NCBI GenBank assembly: GCA_034678405.1
Contig: JAXDBW010000060.1
Location: 1 to 16,262 of the forward strand
DNA length: 16,262 bases
From: JAXDBW01 sp034678405
Lineage (GTDB): Bacteria > Patescibacteriota > Patescibacteriia > UBA10025 > JAHIVO01
Direction of reading: 5' to 3'
Both the position numbers and the translations under genes were made by a program. The notes under the pieces were generated by a model. It was not told the DNA's origin and made no database searches. It saw only the letters and a list, made by a program, of their open reading frames with translations. This document shows, piece by piece, positions 1 to 6,740 of this stretch; position 1 is the stretch's first letter; each line of letters begins with the position of its first letter.

Positions 1-1
1 G

Positions 2-412
2 ATCGACTGGACCTGGTATGCCATTATGTTTGTGCTGCTCGGCCTCTTCCTGCTGATACTCATGGGGAGTCACCGACTCACGGATAAACCAGAGCGGTCA
101 GCGATACTGCGTCGGCGCTTGCATCCACTACTACGGTTTGGCTACGTACCGCTGACGGTGTTTTTCCTCGAGACGCCGATCCGGGAGCTGTATGCGCATC
201 TGTGGGACACGCTGGCATCCGGATGGAATGACAGTATGGCGGTGACACTCCTCTTCGGCGCGACGCTGGTTGGCATTTGGTTTGTGGTGTTGTGGCTATG
301 GGAACGCTGTCACTATCTCGGGAGCCTCGAGTGGTTACTGGCGAAGCTGTATCGAGGTATGCGATTCCAGAGTGAAAAGCCGAAGGTAGTCACGCCGCAG
401 AGTGACGCGTAG
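2..412 (+). CDS. DUF418-like membrane protein, C-terminal part (5' truncated by window)
   Basis: The frame is open to the left window edge, so the gene starts outside; only the last 136 residues are here. It shows a hydrophobic helix at the start, a short basic loop (a run of Arg around RRRLHP), then a helix reading GYVPLTVFF, another long hydrophobic segment, and a final GSLEWLLAKLYRG motif. From family knowledge, the end matches the pattern of DUF418/acyltransferase-like polytopic membrane proteins, whose last helix is followed by a G-x-LEW-Lxx-LxYG motif. The substrate is unknown. The tail after the motif is short and polar. A promoter for the next gene begins four bases after the stop. 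A related acyltransferase family (DUF1624-like) is the main alternative. Confidence 0.6.
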   Translation: MDWTWYAIMFVLLGLFLLILMGSHRLTDKPERSAILRRRLHPLLRFGYVPLTVFFLETPIRELYAHLWDTLASGWNDSMAVTLLFGATLVGIWFVVLWLWERCHYLGSLEWLLAKLYRGMRFQSEKPKVVTPQSDA

Positions 413-415
413 TAT

Positions 416-444
416 TTGATTTTTAGCTACACATAGGGGAGAAT
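416..444 (+). promoter_or_regulatory. Predicted promoter of the 481 gene
   Basis: TTGATT (416-421), 17-base spacer, GAGAAT (439-444). The -10 lies in a GGGGAGAATGAAG block that nearly recurs upstream of the 7474 gene. The predicted leader is about 30 nt. Confidence 0.45.
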
Positions 445-480
445 GAAGTCGTACCAATCAATAACATAATACTCAAGACT

Positions 481-1305
481 ATGCCCACAGAAAACGAGAT
501 AGCCCAGCAGATCAGTCGCCAAGCCGAAAGCGGCTCGGGCAGCAAGCCTCCGAAATGGATGTGGGTGGTTGGTTTTATTGTCGTACTGATTATCGGTGCC
601 GGCAGCGTGGCATATTTTATGACTGATATATTTAACTCAGACTCTGCGAATATAGAAAATGCGGTGGTGACGAACCAGCCAGCCACAAACGCTCAATCAG
701 CCAATACCAGCACCACCAATGCCGCTACCGATACATTGTTTGAACCTGACAGTACGAATACCTCGAATGTAAATCTATCATCCACAAACGCAACAACCGA
801 GAACGCCGCAGCCAATACCGCGACGGACACATCACCGGCGTCTGAGTGTCCGACCCGGGTAGCAACTGACCCTGACTGTGACCGTCTGGGGTATATTCAG
901 GAGGCCTGGTATGGAACGACCGAAGGCGAGGCCGATACTGATGGTGACGGATTTGATGACTATACTGAAGTCATGGGCTGCTATAATCCGCTCGGAGAGG
1001 GCCGCATGACACTGGCAGAGTATACCGCATATTGTATTGCCTCGAGCACTGACTCGCTCGGCGGAGTCCTCGGCCTGAGCGACGCGACTATTGCTCGGGC
1101 CTGCGAACTGTGGAAGCCGTTTGCCCAGCAGATTATCGATGCCCATACGGCGGGGGGTGATGTCGACGAGCTTATTAGCAATTTCTCCCAATCGACGTTG
1201 TACCAGCAACAGTGCCCTTCGGTCGACGCATTGGATGGGGTAGACACCACAATTTGTCCAGTACTGCAGATCATGATTTCCGGGTTTTGCCATGAGGCTG
1301 TGTAA
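481..1305 (+). CDS. Single-pass surface protein with Cys-rich Ca-loop domain
   Basis: A 274-residue protein. Residues 1-25 are polar, 26-48 form one hydrophobic membrane helix (WMWVVGFIVVLIIGAG...), and 50-120 form a low-complexity linker rich in Ser, Thr, Asn and Ala. Residues 123-274 form a compact domain holding all eight cysteines (123, 133, 167, 185, 208, 245, 259, 270). DTDGDGFDD at 152-160 is a thrombospondin type-3/EF-hand-like calcium loop. The topology suggests the N-terminus inside and the Cys domain outside, where the even Cys count would allow four disulfides. The linker looks like a spacer lifting the domain off the membrane. Its exact function is unknown; proteins of this layout are common in CPR genomes. 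No Shine-Dalgarno precedes the ATG. Confidence 0.75.
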   Translation: MPTENEIAQQISRQAESGSGSKPPKWMWVVGFIVVLIIGAGSVAYFMTDIFNSDSANIENAVVTNQPATNAQSANTSTTNAATDTLFEPDSTNTSNVNLSSTNATTENAAANTATDTSPASECPTRVATDPDCDRLGYIQEAWYGTTEGEADTDGDGFDDYTEVMGCYNPLGEGRMTLAEYTAYCIASSTDSLGGVLGLSDATIARACELWKPFAQQIIDAHTAGGDVDELISNFSQSTLYQQQCPSVDALDGVDTTICPVLQIMISGFCHEAV

Positions 1306-1342
1306 GCTGAGAAAATTATAAAATTCATAATTAAATATTCAT

Positions 1343-1660
1343 ATGCCAGAATCATCAGAACAAGGGATACCAGAATCAATACAGCAGGAGGTCGTCCCGC
1401 CGGAGGGATCACGCCGCAAAAAAATATTTGATCAGCTGCAGGCGCACGCGCTTCAGGAGGTGCGGTACACAAATGACGGCGCGGAGGAGGAAGGCTGGAA
1501 ATTAACCTTTGCCGCACTCGATAGGGACAATCAGGTTGCCGAGCACGATGTCAGCAGCGTGAATCTGACCCGCACGAATCCGGAGACTGGGCAGGAAGAA
1601 AAAGTTTCGCTCACCGGTGAGGAGTTGGATGCATTTCTGCACTTAAACGGATTGCTGTAG
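1343..1660 (+). CDS. Small acidic protein of unknown function
   Basis: A 105-residue soluble protein with no cysteine, signal peptide or membrane segment. The first 25 residues are a Glu/Pro/Ser-rich, probably disordered tail. The rest reads as mixed helix (KKIFDQLQAHALQEV) and strands (WKLTFAALDRD, VNLTRT), ending in a short helix after SLTGEELDAFLHLNG. I do not recognise the family. It begins 37 bases after the surface-protein gene in an AT-rich gap. No Shine-Dalgarno is seen, and the ATG at 1343 is the first in frame. Its position could mean cotranscription with the gene upstream, but nothing in the sequence ties the two functions together. Confidence 0.65.
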   Translation: MPESSEQGIPESIQQEVVPPEGSRRKKIFDQLQAHALQEVRYTNDGAEEEGWKLTFAALDRDNQVAEHDVSSVNLTRTNPETGQEEKVSLTGEELDAFLHLNGLL

Positions 1661-1667
1661 CTCGGGG

Positions 1668-1696
1668 TCGCCAAGGGGAACGCTCTGTGATATACT
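1668..1696 (+). promoter_or_regulatory. Extended -10 promoter of the MazG-like gene
   Basis: TATACT (1691-1696) is preceded by TGN, an extended -10. TCGCCA lies 17 bases upstream as a weak -35 (4 of 6). The predicted leader is about 20 nt. Confidence 0.45.
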
Positions 1697-1722
1697 AGTG
1701 TGCTTATTTTAAGTACATCCAT

Positions 1723-2037
1723 ATGCATACCAAAACCCTGCAATCAAAAGCCGCCCAGCGGTTTTTCCGCAATCTGATACGAGATAAGATCAAACGCACC
1801 GATGATTATGTCATGCTTAAGCTGTCCGAAGAGCTGGGAGAGTTTGTGCAATCATATGTGGTACACAAGCGCCAGTGTCGACCTGAAAAATATCTCTCGC
1901 CTCAGGTAGCAAAACGAGAAATGGCCAAAGAACTCTCAGACGTGCTGGGCATGGTATTTGTCGTAGCGAAGCAGCTGCATATAGATGTGGAAGAAGCGTT
2001 GGTGAAGAAGTGGCTGACCGGAGAGTGGGTGTGGTAG
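1723..2037 (+). CDS. MazG-like nucleotide pyrophosphohydrolase
   Basis: A 104-residue all-helical protein. It carries the paired acidic motifs of the MazG/all-alpha NTP pyrophosphohydrolase fold: EELGE at 36-40 (E36, E37, E40) and E70-x-x-D73 in KELSDVLG, which bind the magnesium ions used to cleave NTP to NMP and pyrophosphate. The length fits the single-domain members rather than full MazG. From the sequence the substrate cannot be fixed: canonical or damaged dNTPs (house-cleaning) or phosphoribosyl-ATP are the known options, and no his genes are nearby. The gene stands alone behind its own extended -10 promoter. The ATG chosen is preceded by an AT-rich stretch without a Shine-Dalgarno. Confidence 0.75.
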   Translation: MHTKTLQSKAAQRFFRNLIRDKIKRTDDYVMLKLSEELGEFVQSYVVHKRQCRPEKYLSPQVAKREMAKELSDVLGMVFVVAKQLHIDVEEALVKKWLTGEWVW

Positions 2038-2128
2038 TAATGTAACAGCAGCCAAGGATCGTCTGCCATTGCTATTATTTGCGTTTACGTCTACACTGCA
2101 GACACTTATCCTAATACAAACAAATCAT

Positions 2129-2698
2129 ATGAGTTTTCGAGACAGAGGTGGTCGATCCGGTGGCAAACGTGGGGGTGGCGGTTTCCGTGACCGTGGGCCA
2201 AAGCAGATGTACCAGGCGACCTGCGCTGACTGTGGCAATCCCTGCGAAGTACCGTTTAAACCCACCGGCAGCCGGCCAATCTACTGCAATAACTGTCTCG
2301 AGAAGCACCGCCCGCGGGATGACCGACGGGGCGGCCGGTTTACTGATCGTGGCGACCGACCCATGTACCGGGCTACCTGTGACAACTGTGGCAATCCCTG
2401 TGAGGTGCCATTCCGTCCGACCGGAGAGAAGCCTGTCTACTGTGAGAACTGCTTCGGTAAAGTACACAAAGCTAAACCCGGCGGCGCTCCAGCCGGAGGT
2501 GACCTCATGGCCGAGATCAAATCACTCAATGCAAAACTGGACAAAATACTCAGCGTGGTGGCACCGACCACCGTGCATGAGATTCCGCTAAAAAAGGAAT
2601 CACCGGCGAAGAAAACGACGAAGACAGCTACCAAGAAGAAACCAGCGGCGAAGAAGACAACCAAAAAGACAACCAAGAAGAAAGCGGCAAAGAAATAG
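2129..2698 (+). CDS. Tandem CxxC-x17-CxxC zinc-ribbon protein with Lys-rich tail
   Basis: A 189-residue protein. An Arg/Gly-rich N-terminus (residues 3-24) is followed by two near-identical zinc ribbons: C32/C35...C53/C56 and C84/C87...C105/C108. Each has exactly 17 residues between CxxC pairs and the shared core GNPCEVPF-(K/R)-PTG. A short amphipathic helix (126-144) may oligomerise, and the tail from 155 is a histone H1-like Lys/Thr/Ala run. This is the CxxC-x17-CxxC domain family, of unknown function; the basic tail and RG-rich start suggest nucleic-acid binding. I chose ATG 2129 over an in-frame start at 2069, because the 20 extra residues are unlike the family and the RG-rich start is typical. 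Its stop shares one base with the GTG start of the helicase, so the two are probably coupled. Confidence 0.8.
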   Translation: MSFRDRGGRSGGKRGGGGFRDRGPKQMYQATCADCGNPCEVPFKPTGSRPIYCNNCLEKHRPRDDRRGGRFTDRGDRPMYRATCDNCGNPCEVPFRPTGEKPVYCENCFGKVHKAKPGGAPAGGDLMAEIKSLNAKLDKILSVVAPTTVHEIPLKKESPAKKTTKTATKKKPAAKKTTKKTTKKKAAKK

Positions 2699-3957
2699 TG
2701 AACCGACCGACGACAACTGATTTTTATGGTTTGGGGCTCGCGCCGAAGCTCTTGGAAATAGTCGAGCATAATAATTTCACCCAGCCAACGCCGATCCAGG
2801 CTCAGACCATCCCCGTGGCTATCCAGGGCAAGGATGTGATTGGCATCGCGCAGACCGGTACCGGCAAGACGCTGGCTTTTGGCCTGCCCATGCTCCAGAA
2901 TATCGCCCGGCAGAGGACGCGCGGACTGATCCTCGTACCGACGCGTGAGCTCGCTGCCCAGGTCGATGAGGTCCTGCTGCGGTTTGGCAAATCACTGGGG
3001 CTGTATACAGCCGTAGTGGTGGGTGGTGCCTCCGAAGTGAGACAACGACGTGCGCTCCAGCGGAAGCCACATATCATCATCGCCACGCCCGGCCGACTGA
3101 TCGACCATCTCTCGGGCAATCCATCACTGCTGCAGCACATCGGTATCCTCACCCTCGACGAGGCGGATCGGATGCTGGATATGGGTTTTGCCCCACAGAT
3201 CGAGAAGATCCTCGCCCGGGTACCACGTCAGCGGCAGACCATGCTTTTCTCCGCGACGATGCCGGACTCGATCATGAGCATCGCCCGCGAGCACATGCAG
3301 ACACCGCTCCGGATCGAGATCGCGAAGCCCGGCACAGTGGTGAAAGAGATCTATCAGGAGGTCATCTTCCTCGATCAGAAGGAGAAGAAAACTATGCTGC
3401 AGCGACTGCTCGAGACCTATCATGGTTCGGTCCTCGTCTTCACCCGGACGAAATGGGGCGCCCAGAAGCTCGCGACCAGTATCCGTCAGATGGGGCATAC
3501 CTCGGCTGATATTTCAGCGAATCGGAGCTTACCCCAGCGTCGGGCCGCTATCGAGGGATTCAAAAATGGCACCCACCGTGTCCTCGTGGCGACGGATATC
3601 GCTGCGCGCGGCATTGATGTCGATAATATCGAGGCCGTCATTAATTTCGATCTACCCAGCACGCCCGACGACTACGTCCATCGGATTGGCCGGACGGCTC
3701 GGGCAGGTAAACGGGGTCGGGCCATCTCCTTCGCGACGCCTGACCAGCAGCGTGACGTCCAGGCCATCGAGCGCTTGATCCGCGTCCAGCTGACCAAGGC
3801 AGGGAAGCCGGCTGATATGCCCCGCACGGCTCCGCGATCTGAGCGGAGGTCATATCAAGCGGGACATGGCAGGTCACAGCGCGGCAACGCTCGCTCTACC
3901 GGCAATCGAGGCGGTACCCGAAATACCCGAAGGGGGCGTTTTCGCAGGCGGCGGTAA
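2698..3957 (+). CDS. rhlE: DEAD-box ATP-dependent RNA helicase, RhlE type
   Basis: A 419-residue two-lobed RNA helicase that uses ATP to unwind short RNA duplexes and remodel ribonucleoproteins. Motifs in order: the Q-motif region (F27, TPIQ 31-34), motif I AQTGTGKT 51-58, PTREL 81-85, TPGR 130-133, DEAD 154-157, SAT 185-187, motif V ATDIAARGID 298-307, and motif VI HRIGRTAR 328-335. The tail from about 375 is an Arg/Gly-rich extension ending in a run of arginines, as in RhlE-like proteins, for nonspecific RNA contact. In the segment usually reading HxNxSxxQR, an Ala replaces the His (SANRSLPQRR, about 273-282). The GTG start overlaps the stop of the zinc-ribbon gene by one base, so translation is likely coupled. 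CsdA/DeaD is less likely because its extra C-terminal domain is absent. Confidence 0.9.
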   Translation: MNRPTTTDFYGLGLAPKLLEIVEHNNFTQPTPIQAQTIPVAIQGKDVIGIAQTGTGKTLAFGLPMLQNIARQRTRGLILVPTRELAAQVDEVLLRFGKSLGLYTAVVVGGASEVRQRRALQRKPHIIIATPGRLIDHLSGNPSLLQHIGILTLDEADRMLDMGFAPQIEKILARVPRQRQTMLFSATMPDSIMSIAREHMQTPLRIEIAKPGTVVKEIYQEVIFLDQKEKKTMLQRLLETYHGSVLVFTRTKWGAQKLATSIRQMGHTSADISANRSLPQRRAAIEGFKNGTHRVLVATDIAARGIDVDNIEAVINFDLPSTPDDYVHRIGRTARAGKRGRAISFATPDQQRDVQAIERLIRVQLTKAGKPADMPRTAPRSERRSYQAGHGRSQRGNARSTGNRGGTRNTRRGRFRRRR

Positions 3958-4029
3958 ACACTCATATCACCCACGCGTGGTCAGGGGGGTCTATGGAGCG
4001 ATCAAGATACTGAGGAAGGCGAAAATGAG

Positions 4030-4058
4030 TTGATTTTTTGCTATAGATAGACGACAAT
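4030..4058 (+). promoter_or_regulatory. Promoter with leaderless geometry, membrane-protein gene
   Basis: TTGATT (4030-4035), 17-base spacer, GACAAT (4053-4058), then six bases to the ATG at 4065. Transcription would be expected to start at or next to the A of ATG. No Shine-Dalgarno is present. Confidence 0.5.
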
Positions 4059-4064
4059 ACACTC

Positions 4065-4559
4065 ATGCCAAGCCCACTAGTTGACCAACCCAACCCACTC
4101 CCAGGGTATAGTACCCAGCTCCTCGATGAGATTCACGAGCTGCAGACGTCCGCCATCGGATATCTGCGCTGGGGGGTATATCTCTTTCTCACGGTGATGA
4201 TATTCGTCAGGACGTCTGGATTCTTCACAGCCAATACCTATCATATCCTCGCCGTTATGATGGAAGTCGTCCTGCTGACACTCGGCGGGGTTGGCTCATT
4301 TAAGATGAAGCGGGCAAACGCGATCCGCCGCGAATTTCGGCGAGCGGCCGGGTTTGGTCTCTATGGGTTCGTCTGGTATGACCTGTCGGTCATTGCCTTC
4401 GTCGCTAGTATCTACAGTATCCTGCTGACCGGCCCGGTGTACTATGCCGTCGCCGCTGCGAATCTGCTGGTGATCGAGGGCACCTACCGGCTCGGCGAGC
4501 GGATGTATCGTACCTACCGTATCCAAACAGAGGCATCAACTGACACTCATAACATATAA
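4065..4559 (+). CDS. Four-helix membrane protein of unknown function
   Basis: A 164-residue protein with about four hydrophobic segments (33-51, 58-79, 99-121, 124-140). A strongly basic loop lies between the second and third (80-93, KMKRANAIRREFRR), which places that loop in the cytoplasm by the positive-inside rule. The N-terminal 30 residues are polar and proline-rich, and the C-terminus is polar. No catalytic motif is seen and the family is not recognised. The stop is followed after one base by the ATG of the SRPBCC gene, so the two form an operon. The start is supported by a -35/-10 pair placed for leaderless transcription. Confidence 0.7.
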   Translation: MPSPLVDQPNPLPGYSTQLLDEIHELQTSAIGYLRWGVYLFLTVMIFVRTSGFFTANTYHILAVMMEVVLLTLGGVGSFKMKRANAIRREFRRAAGFGLYGFVWYDLSVIAFVASIYSILLTGPVYYAVAAANLLVIEGTYRLGERMYRTYRIQTEASTDTHNI

Positions 4560-4560
4560 T

Positions 4561-5007
4561 ATGAAACACATTGAACTCGCGGGCAGCTGGATCATCCAGG
4601 CGCCTAGAGAAAAAATATACAGTATCGTCAGTGACTTTGAGAAAATGCCTGAGCGCTTCCCCAAGGTGGCTCATTCTCTAGTCATCACCAAGCGAGAAGG
4701 GAACACGCTCTATATCGATGCGAAAGCAAAATCATTTGGCATGGTGATCGGGGTGAAGATGAAAACCACCCTCCTGCCGGGCAAGGGGTATATTTCTGAT
4801 AACCAAAATGATACGCTGGGGCATACTGGGCATGAGGAGCTTCTCCTCGAGGATGTCCCCGAGGGTACAAAAATCACGTATCGGTATGAACTGCACATCC
4901 GCAATAAATTTTTCGCACTCATTGCCAAGCCACTCTACGACTGGTACGCACTGAAGATGTGGGAAAAGGCGTTTATCGATCGGCTGCGGGAATTGGTGAA
5001 AGTTTAA
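4561..5007 (+). CDS. SRPBCC (START-like) family protein
   Basis: A 148-residue protein. The opening reads IELAGSWIIQAPREKIYSIVSDFEKMPERFPKV, the typical first strand and helix of the SRPBCC/polyketide-cyclase helix-grip fold, in which a long C-terminal helix (here about 120-147, ALIAKPLYDWYALKMWEKAFIDRLREL) packs across a beta sheet and leaves a hydrophobic pocket. Members bind lipids, coenzyme Q or other hydrophobic ligands, and a few are enzymes. No ligand can be named from the sequence. The gene follows the membrane-protein gene by one base, so membrane-linked lipid handling is possible, but this is inference. The AHSA1 or ubiquinone-binding COQ10 subfamilies are alternatives. Confidence 0.75.
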   Translation: MKHIELAGSWIIQAPREKIYSIVSDFEKMPERFPKVAHSLVITKREGNTLYIDAKAKSFGMVIGVKMKTTLLPGKGYISDNQNDTLGHTGHEELLLEDVPEGTKITYRYELHIRNKFFALIAKPLYDWYALKMWEKAFIDRLRELVKV

Positions 5008-5027
5008 CCCGCACGCTGATTTGACAG

Positions 5028-5056
5028 TTGACCAAAGCTAATTTCTTTTCTAGCAT
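5028..5056 (+). promoter_or_regulatory. GIY-YIG cassette promoter, copy 1
   Basis: TTGACC (5028-5033), 17-base spacer, TAGCAT (5051-5056). The same layout (TTGACT, 17 bases, TACTAT) occurs at 10873-10901 in front of the second GIY-YIG gene, with the same 10-base gap from the -10 to the leader hairpin. Confidence 0.6.
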
Positions 5057-5066
5057 TTAATAAAAC

Positions 5067-5088
5067 CTTCCCACGATTAACCGGGAAG
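5067..5088 (+). promoter_or_regulatory. Leader hairpin covering a probable ribosome-binding site, copy 1
   Basis: The 5' arm CTTCCC (5067-5072) pairs with GGGAAG (5083-5088) around a 10-base loop ACGATTAACC. The 3' arm lies five bases before the ATG and is the only Shine-Dalgarno-like sequence. It matches the hairpin at 10912-10933, with one compensatory T-A to C-G change. Confidence 0.6.
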
Positions 5089-5093
5089 TTTTT

Positions 5094-5375
5094 ATGTACT
5101 ACGTATATATCATGACTAATTGGACTGGCACCACTCTGTATACCGGAGTGACACGGGATTTACAGGGAAGAGTGCATGAACATAAAAATAAGATTAAGCT
5201 CGGCTTTACCGCCAAATACAATGTAAAAAAGCTGGCATATTACGAAGAGTTTGCCAGTTCATATGAAGCAATCCAGCGTGAGAAACAGATAAAAGGCGGC
5301 TCCCGAAAAAAGAAGGAAGATTTAATCAATAGTACCAATCCCCTGTGGAATGACTTATCTAAAGAATGGTACTAA
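5094..5375 (+). CDS. GIY-YIG nuclease (YhbQ/UvrC-N type), copy 1
   Basis: A 93-residue single-domain GIY-YIG endonuclease. The GIY strand is YVYI (residues 3-6) and the YIG strand is YTG (16-18). R26, H30 and the metal-binding E63 (in QREKQIKG) are in the expected order, followed by a basic helix. The family cuts DNA using one divalent metal; small free-standing members have been linked to repair and mobile DNA, and the real target here is unknown. It shares 58 of 93 residues (hand count) with the copy at 10938, including the closing DLSKEWY. The gene carries its own promoter and a leader hairpin, and its stop abuts an inverted-repeat region. That suggests a cassette that moves or spreads as a unit. 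Confidence 0.85.
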   Translation: MYYVYIMTNWTGTTLYTGVTRDLQGRVHEHKNKIKLGFTAKYNVKKLAYYEEFASSYEAIQREKQIKGGSRKKKEDLINSTNPLWNDLSKEWY

Positions 5376-5448
5376 CAGATTGCTTCGTCGTTCCACTCCT
5401 CGCAATGACATCTCTATTCTGTCATTGCGAGCGCAGCGAAGCAATCTG
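5376..5448 (+). repeat. Imperfect inverted repeat (CATTGCGAG...GCAATCTG type)
   Basis: The left arm 5376-5410 (starts CAGATTGCTTCG, ends TCGCAATGACA) and right arm 5420-5448 (starts TGTCATTGCGAG, ends CGAAGCAATCTG) are reverse complements apart from the middle. The motif is a widely dispersed bacterial intergenic repeat. It begins one base after the GIY-YIG stop codon. Confidence 0.75.
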
Positions 5449-5482
5449 AAAAGGTCCGGAATGACAACCCTTTTTAATAACC

Positions 5483-5568
5483 TGTCATCCTGAACCGAAG
5501 TGCCGGCGAAGGCCGGTATCTCATTCAGGATCTGAAAACGAAGCAATCTGAACAGGTTCAGCATGACA
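5483..5568 (+). repeat. Nested inverted repeat (GTCATCCTGAAC type)
   Basis: The outer arms TGTCATCCTGAACC (5483-5496) and GGTTCAGCATGACA (5555-5568) pair with one mismatch. An inner hairpin CCGGC-GAAG-GCCGG lies at 5503-5516. A third GAAGCAATCTG-like arm lies at about 5540-5550. The family is the same as the repeats after the second GIY-YIG gene. Confidence 0.7.
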
Positions 5569-5586
5569 AATGATGTTGTGGTTGGC

Positions 5587-5615
5587 ATAACCCGTCTGCC
5601 CGATGGCAGGGTTAT
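5587..5615 (+). terminator. Possible terminator hairpin
   Basis: ATAACC (5587-5592) and CTGCC (5596-5600) pair with GGCAG (5605-5609) and GGTTAT (5610-5615) around CGAT, with a 3-base bulge. It is followed by CTGTTTTCTG, a weak U tract. It could end transcription from the GIY-YIG cassette. Confidence 0.4.
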
Positions 5616-5661
5616 CTGTTTTCTGCTATGCTGAGATTACTTACTAATAATCATTATCACT

Positions 5662-6114
5662 ATGCAAAAAATCACCCCAAATCTTTGGTTCAAGGGCAAT
5701 GCTGAGGAAGCGGTGCAGTTTTACCTGTCCGTTTTTCCCGATAGTAAAATCATCAGTACCGCATATTATCCCGAAGAAGGCCTGGCTGATTTTCAGGAGC
5801 AATTCGCCGGTAAGGTGCTAACCATTGAATTCGAACTATTCGGCCAGCGCTTCATGGCGATTAACGCCGGACCGGAATTTTCGTTTACCGAGGCGGTGTC
5901 ATTTAATATTGCCTGCAAAGATCAAAAAGAAATTGACTACTATTGGGACAAGCTGACGTCTGATGGTGGAGAGGAGAGTGTCTGTGGCTGGTGCAAGGAT
6001 AAATACGGTCTCTCGTGGCAGATCAATCCGGCAAACATGGAGACCCTTATGAATAAACCAGGTTCATTTGCCAAAATGATGGAAATGAAAAAGATTATTA
6101 TTGCTGATTTCTAA
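5662..6114 (+). CDS. VOC-family protein, PhnB / 3-dmu-9_3-mt type
   Basis: A 150-residue protein that starts ITPNLWFKGNAEEAVQFYLSVFPDSKI, the hallmark opening of the PhnB-like branch of the vicinal-oxygen-chelate (glyoxalase/bleomycin-resistance) superfamily. Further on it has GQRFMAINAGP and the SVCGWCKDKYGLSWQINP block that closes the fold. Members are often annotated as 3-demethylubiquinone methyltransferases, but that name is not well supported by function. The sequence shows no clear metal triad, so catalysis is uncertain. It sits 11 bases before the RibD/DHFR-like gene and opens a run of three small soluble genes. No Shine-Dalgarno precedes the ATG. Confidence 0.85.
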   Translation: MQKITPNLWFKGNAEEAVQFYLSVFPDSKIISTAYYPEEGLADFQEQFAGKVLTIEFELFGQRFMAINAGPEFSFTEAVSFNIACKDQKEIDYYWDKLTSDGGEESVCGWCKDKYGLSWQINPANMETLMNKPGSFAKMMEMKKIIIADF

Positions 6115-6125
6115 TAGAAAACAAT

Positions 6126-6716
6126 ATGCGGAAAATAATCGTCATATCAATGATCACGCTCGACGGTGTGATGCAGGCGCCCGGTGGGCCCGAGGAGGAC
6201 CCGTCAGGTGGATTTACCTTTGGCGGGTGGACCGCGCCATATGTGGATGATATCGGCATCGAGCTCTTCCAGAAGAATATGCAACCCGCCGAGTACCTCC
6301 TGGGGAGGAAGACATATGAAATCTTTGCCGGCTACTGGCCCGAGCACGCAGAGGGATGGCCGGGTATCAATGACGGCATGAAGTATGTCCTGAGCCATAC
6401 CGTCGGTCAGTCAAGCTGGAACAATACAACATTCCTGCAGAGCCTCGAAGACATCACCAAGCTCAAACAGTCAAATGGGCCTGATCTCCAGGTCTGGGGC
6501 AGCAGCCAGCTCATCCAGCTCTTGCTGAAAAATGATCTGGTCGATGAGCTTCGGTTGATCACATACCCCCTGACGCTCGGCCAGGGTAAAAAACTGTTTG
6601 GGGACGGGACGATGCCAGCAGCATTTACCCTCACCGAGAGTGCCATCACGCCACACGGGGTGATCATGGCTAACTATCAGCGGGCTGGTGCAGTGCGGAC
6701 CGGCACCGTAGCGTAA
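6126..6716 (+). CDS. RibD C-terminal / DHFR-like reductase family protein
   Basis: A 196-residue protein of the RibD C-terminal domain family, structurally like dihydrofolate reductase. The opening IIVISMITLDGVMQAPGG, the LLGRKTYEIFAGYWP segment, and VWGSSQLIQLLLKNDLVDELRLITYPLTLGQGKKLF match the YyaP/YwjB-type stand-alone proteins, in which these blocks line the NAD(P)H cleft. The substrate is unknown and no riboflavin or folate gene is near. It lies 11 bases after the VOC gene and 24 before the DUF1428 gene, so a small operon is likely. A true FolA is less likely, because the length and the RibD-style C-terminal block differ. Confidence 0.85.
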   Translation: MRKIIVISMITLDGVMQAPGGPEEDPSGGFTFGGWTAPYVDDIGIELFQKNMQPAEYLLGRKTYEIFAGYWPEHAEGWPGINDGMKYVLSHTVGQSSWNNTTFLQSLEDITKLKQSNGPDLQVWGSSQLIQLLLKNDLVDELRLITYPLTLGQGKKLFGDGTMPAAFTLTESAITPHGVIMANYQRAGAVRTGTVA

Positions 6717-6722
6717 AAAACG

Positions 6723-6733
6723 AAAGGAGGTGA
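6723..6733 (+). promoter_or_regulatory. Full-length Shine-Dalgarno of the DUF1428 gene
   Basis: AAAGGAGGTGA is fully complementary to the canonical 3' end of 16S rRNA and lies seven bases before the ATG at 6741. It is one of only three full Shine-Dalgarno sequences seen in the window. Confidence 0.85.
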
Positions 6734-6740
6734 AAAAAAT

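Noticed and set aside
832..1517. Minus-strand frames opposite the surface protein and small acidic gene
   Set aside because: Shadows of plus-strand genes; no start signals and no recognisable domain.
2148..2591. Alternative plus-strand frame in the zinc-ribbon gene
   Set aside because: Shadow; the other frame has paired CxxC motifs and coupling with the helicase.
3971..3980. CCACGCGTGG palindrome after the helicase gene
   Set aside because: Too short and without a T tract, so not a terminator; no second copy seen.
5376..5568. CRISPR array
   Set aside because: Repeats are inverted and nested, not regularly spaced direct repeats, and no cas gene is near.
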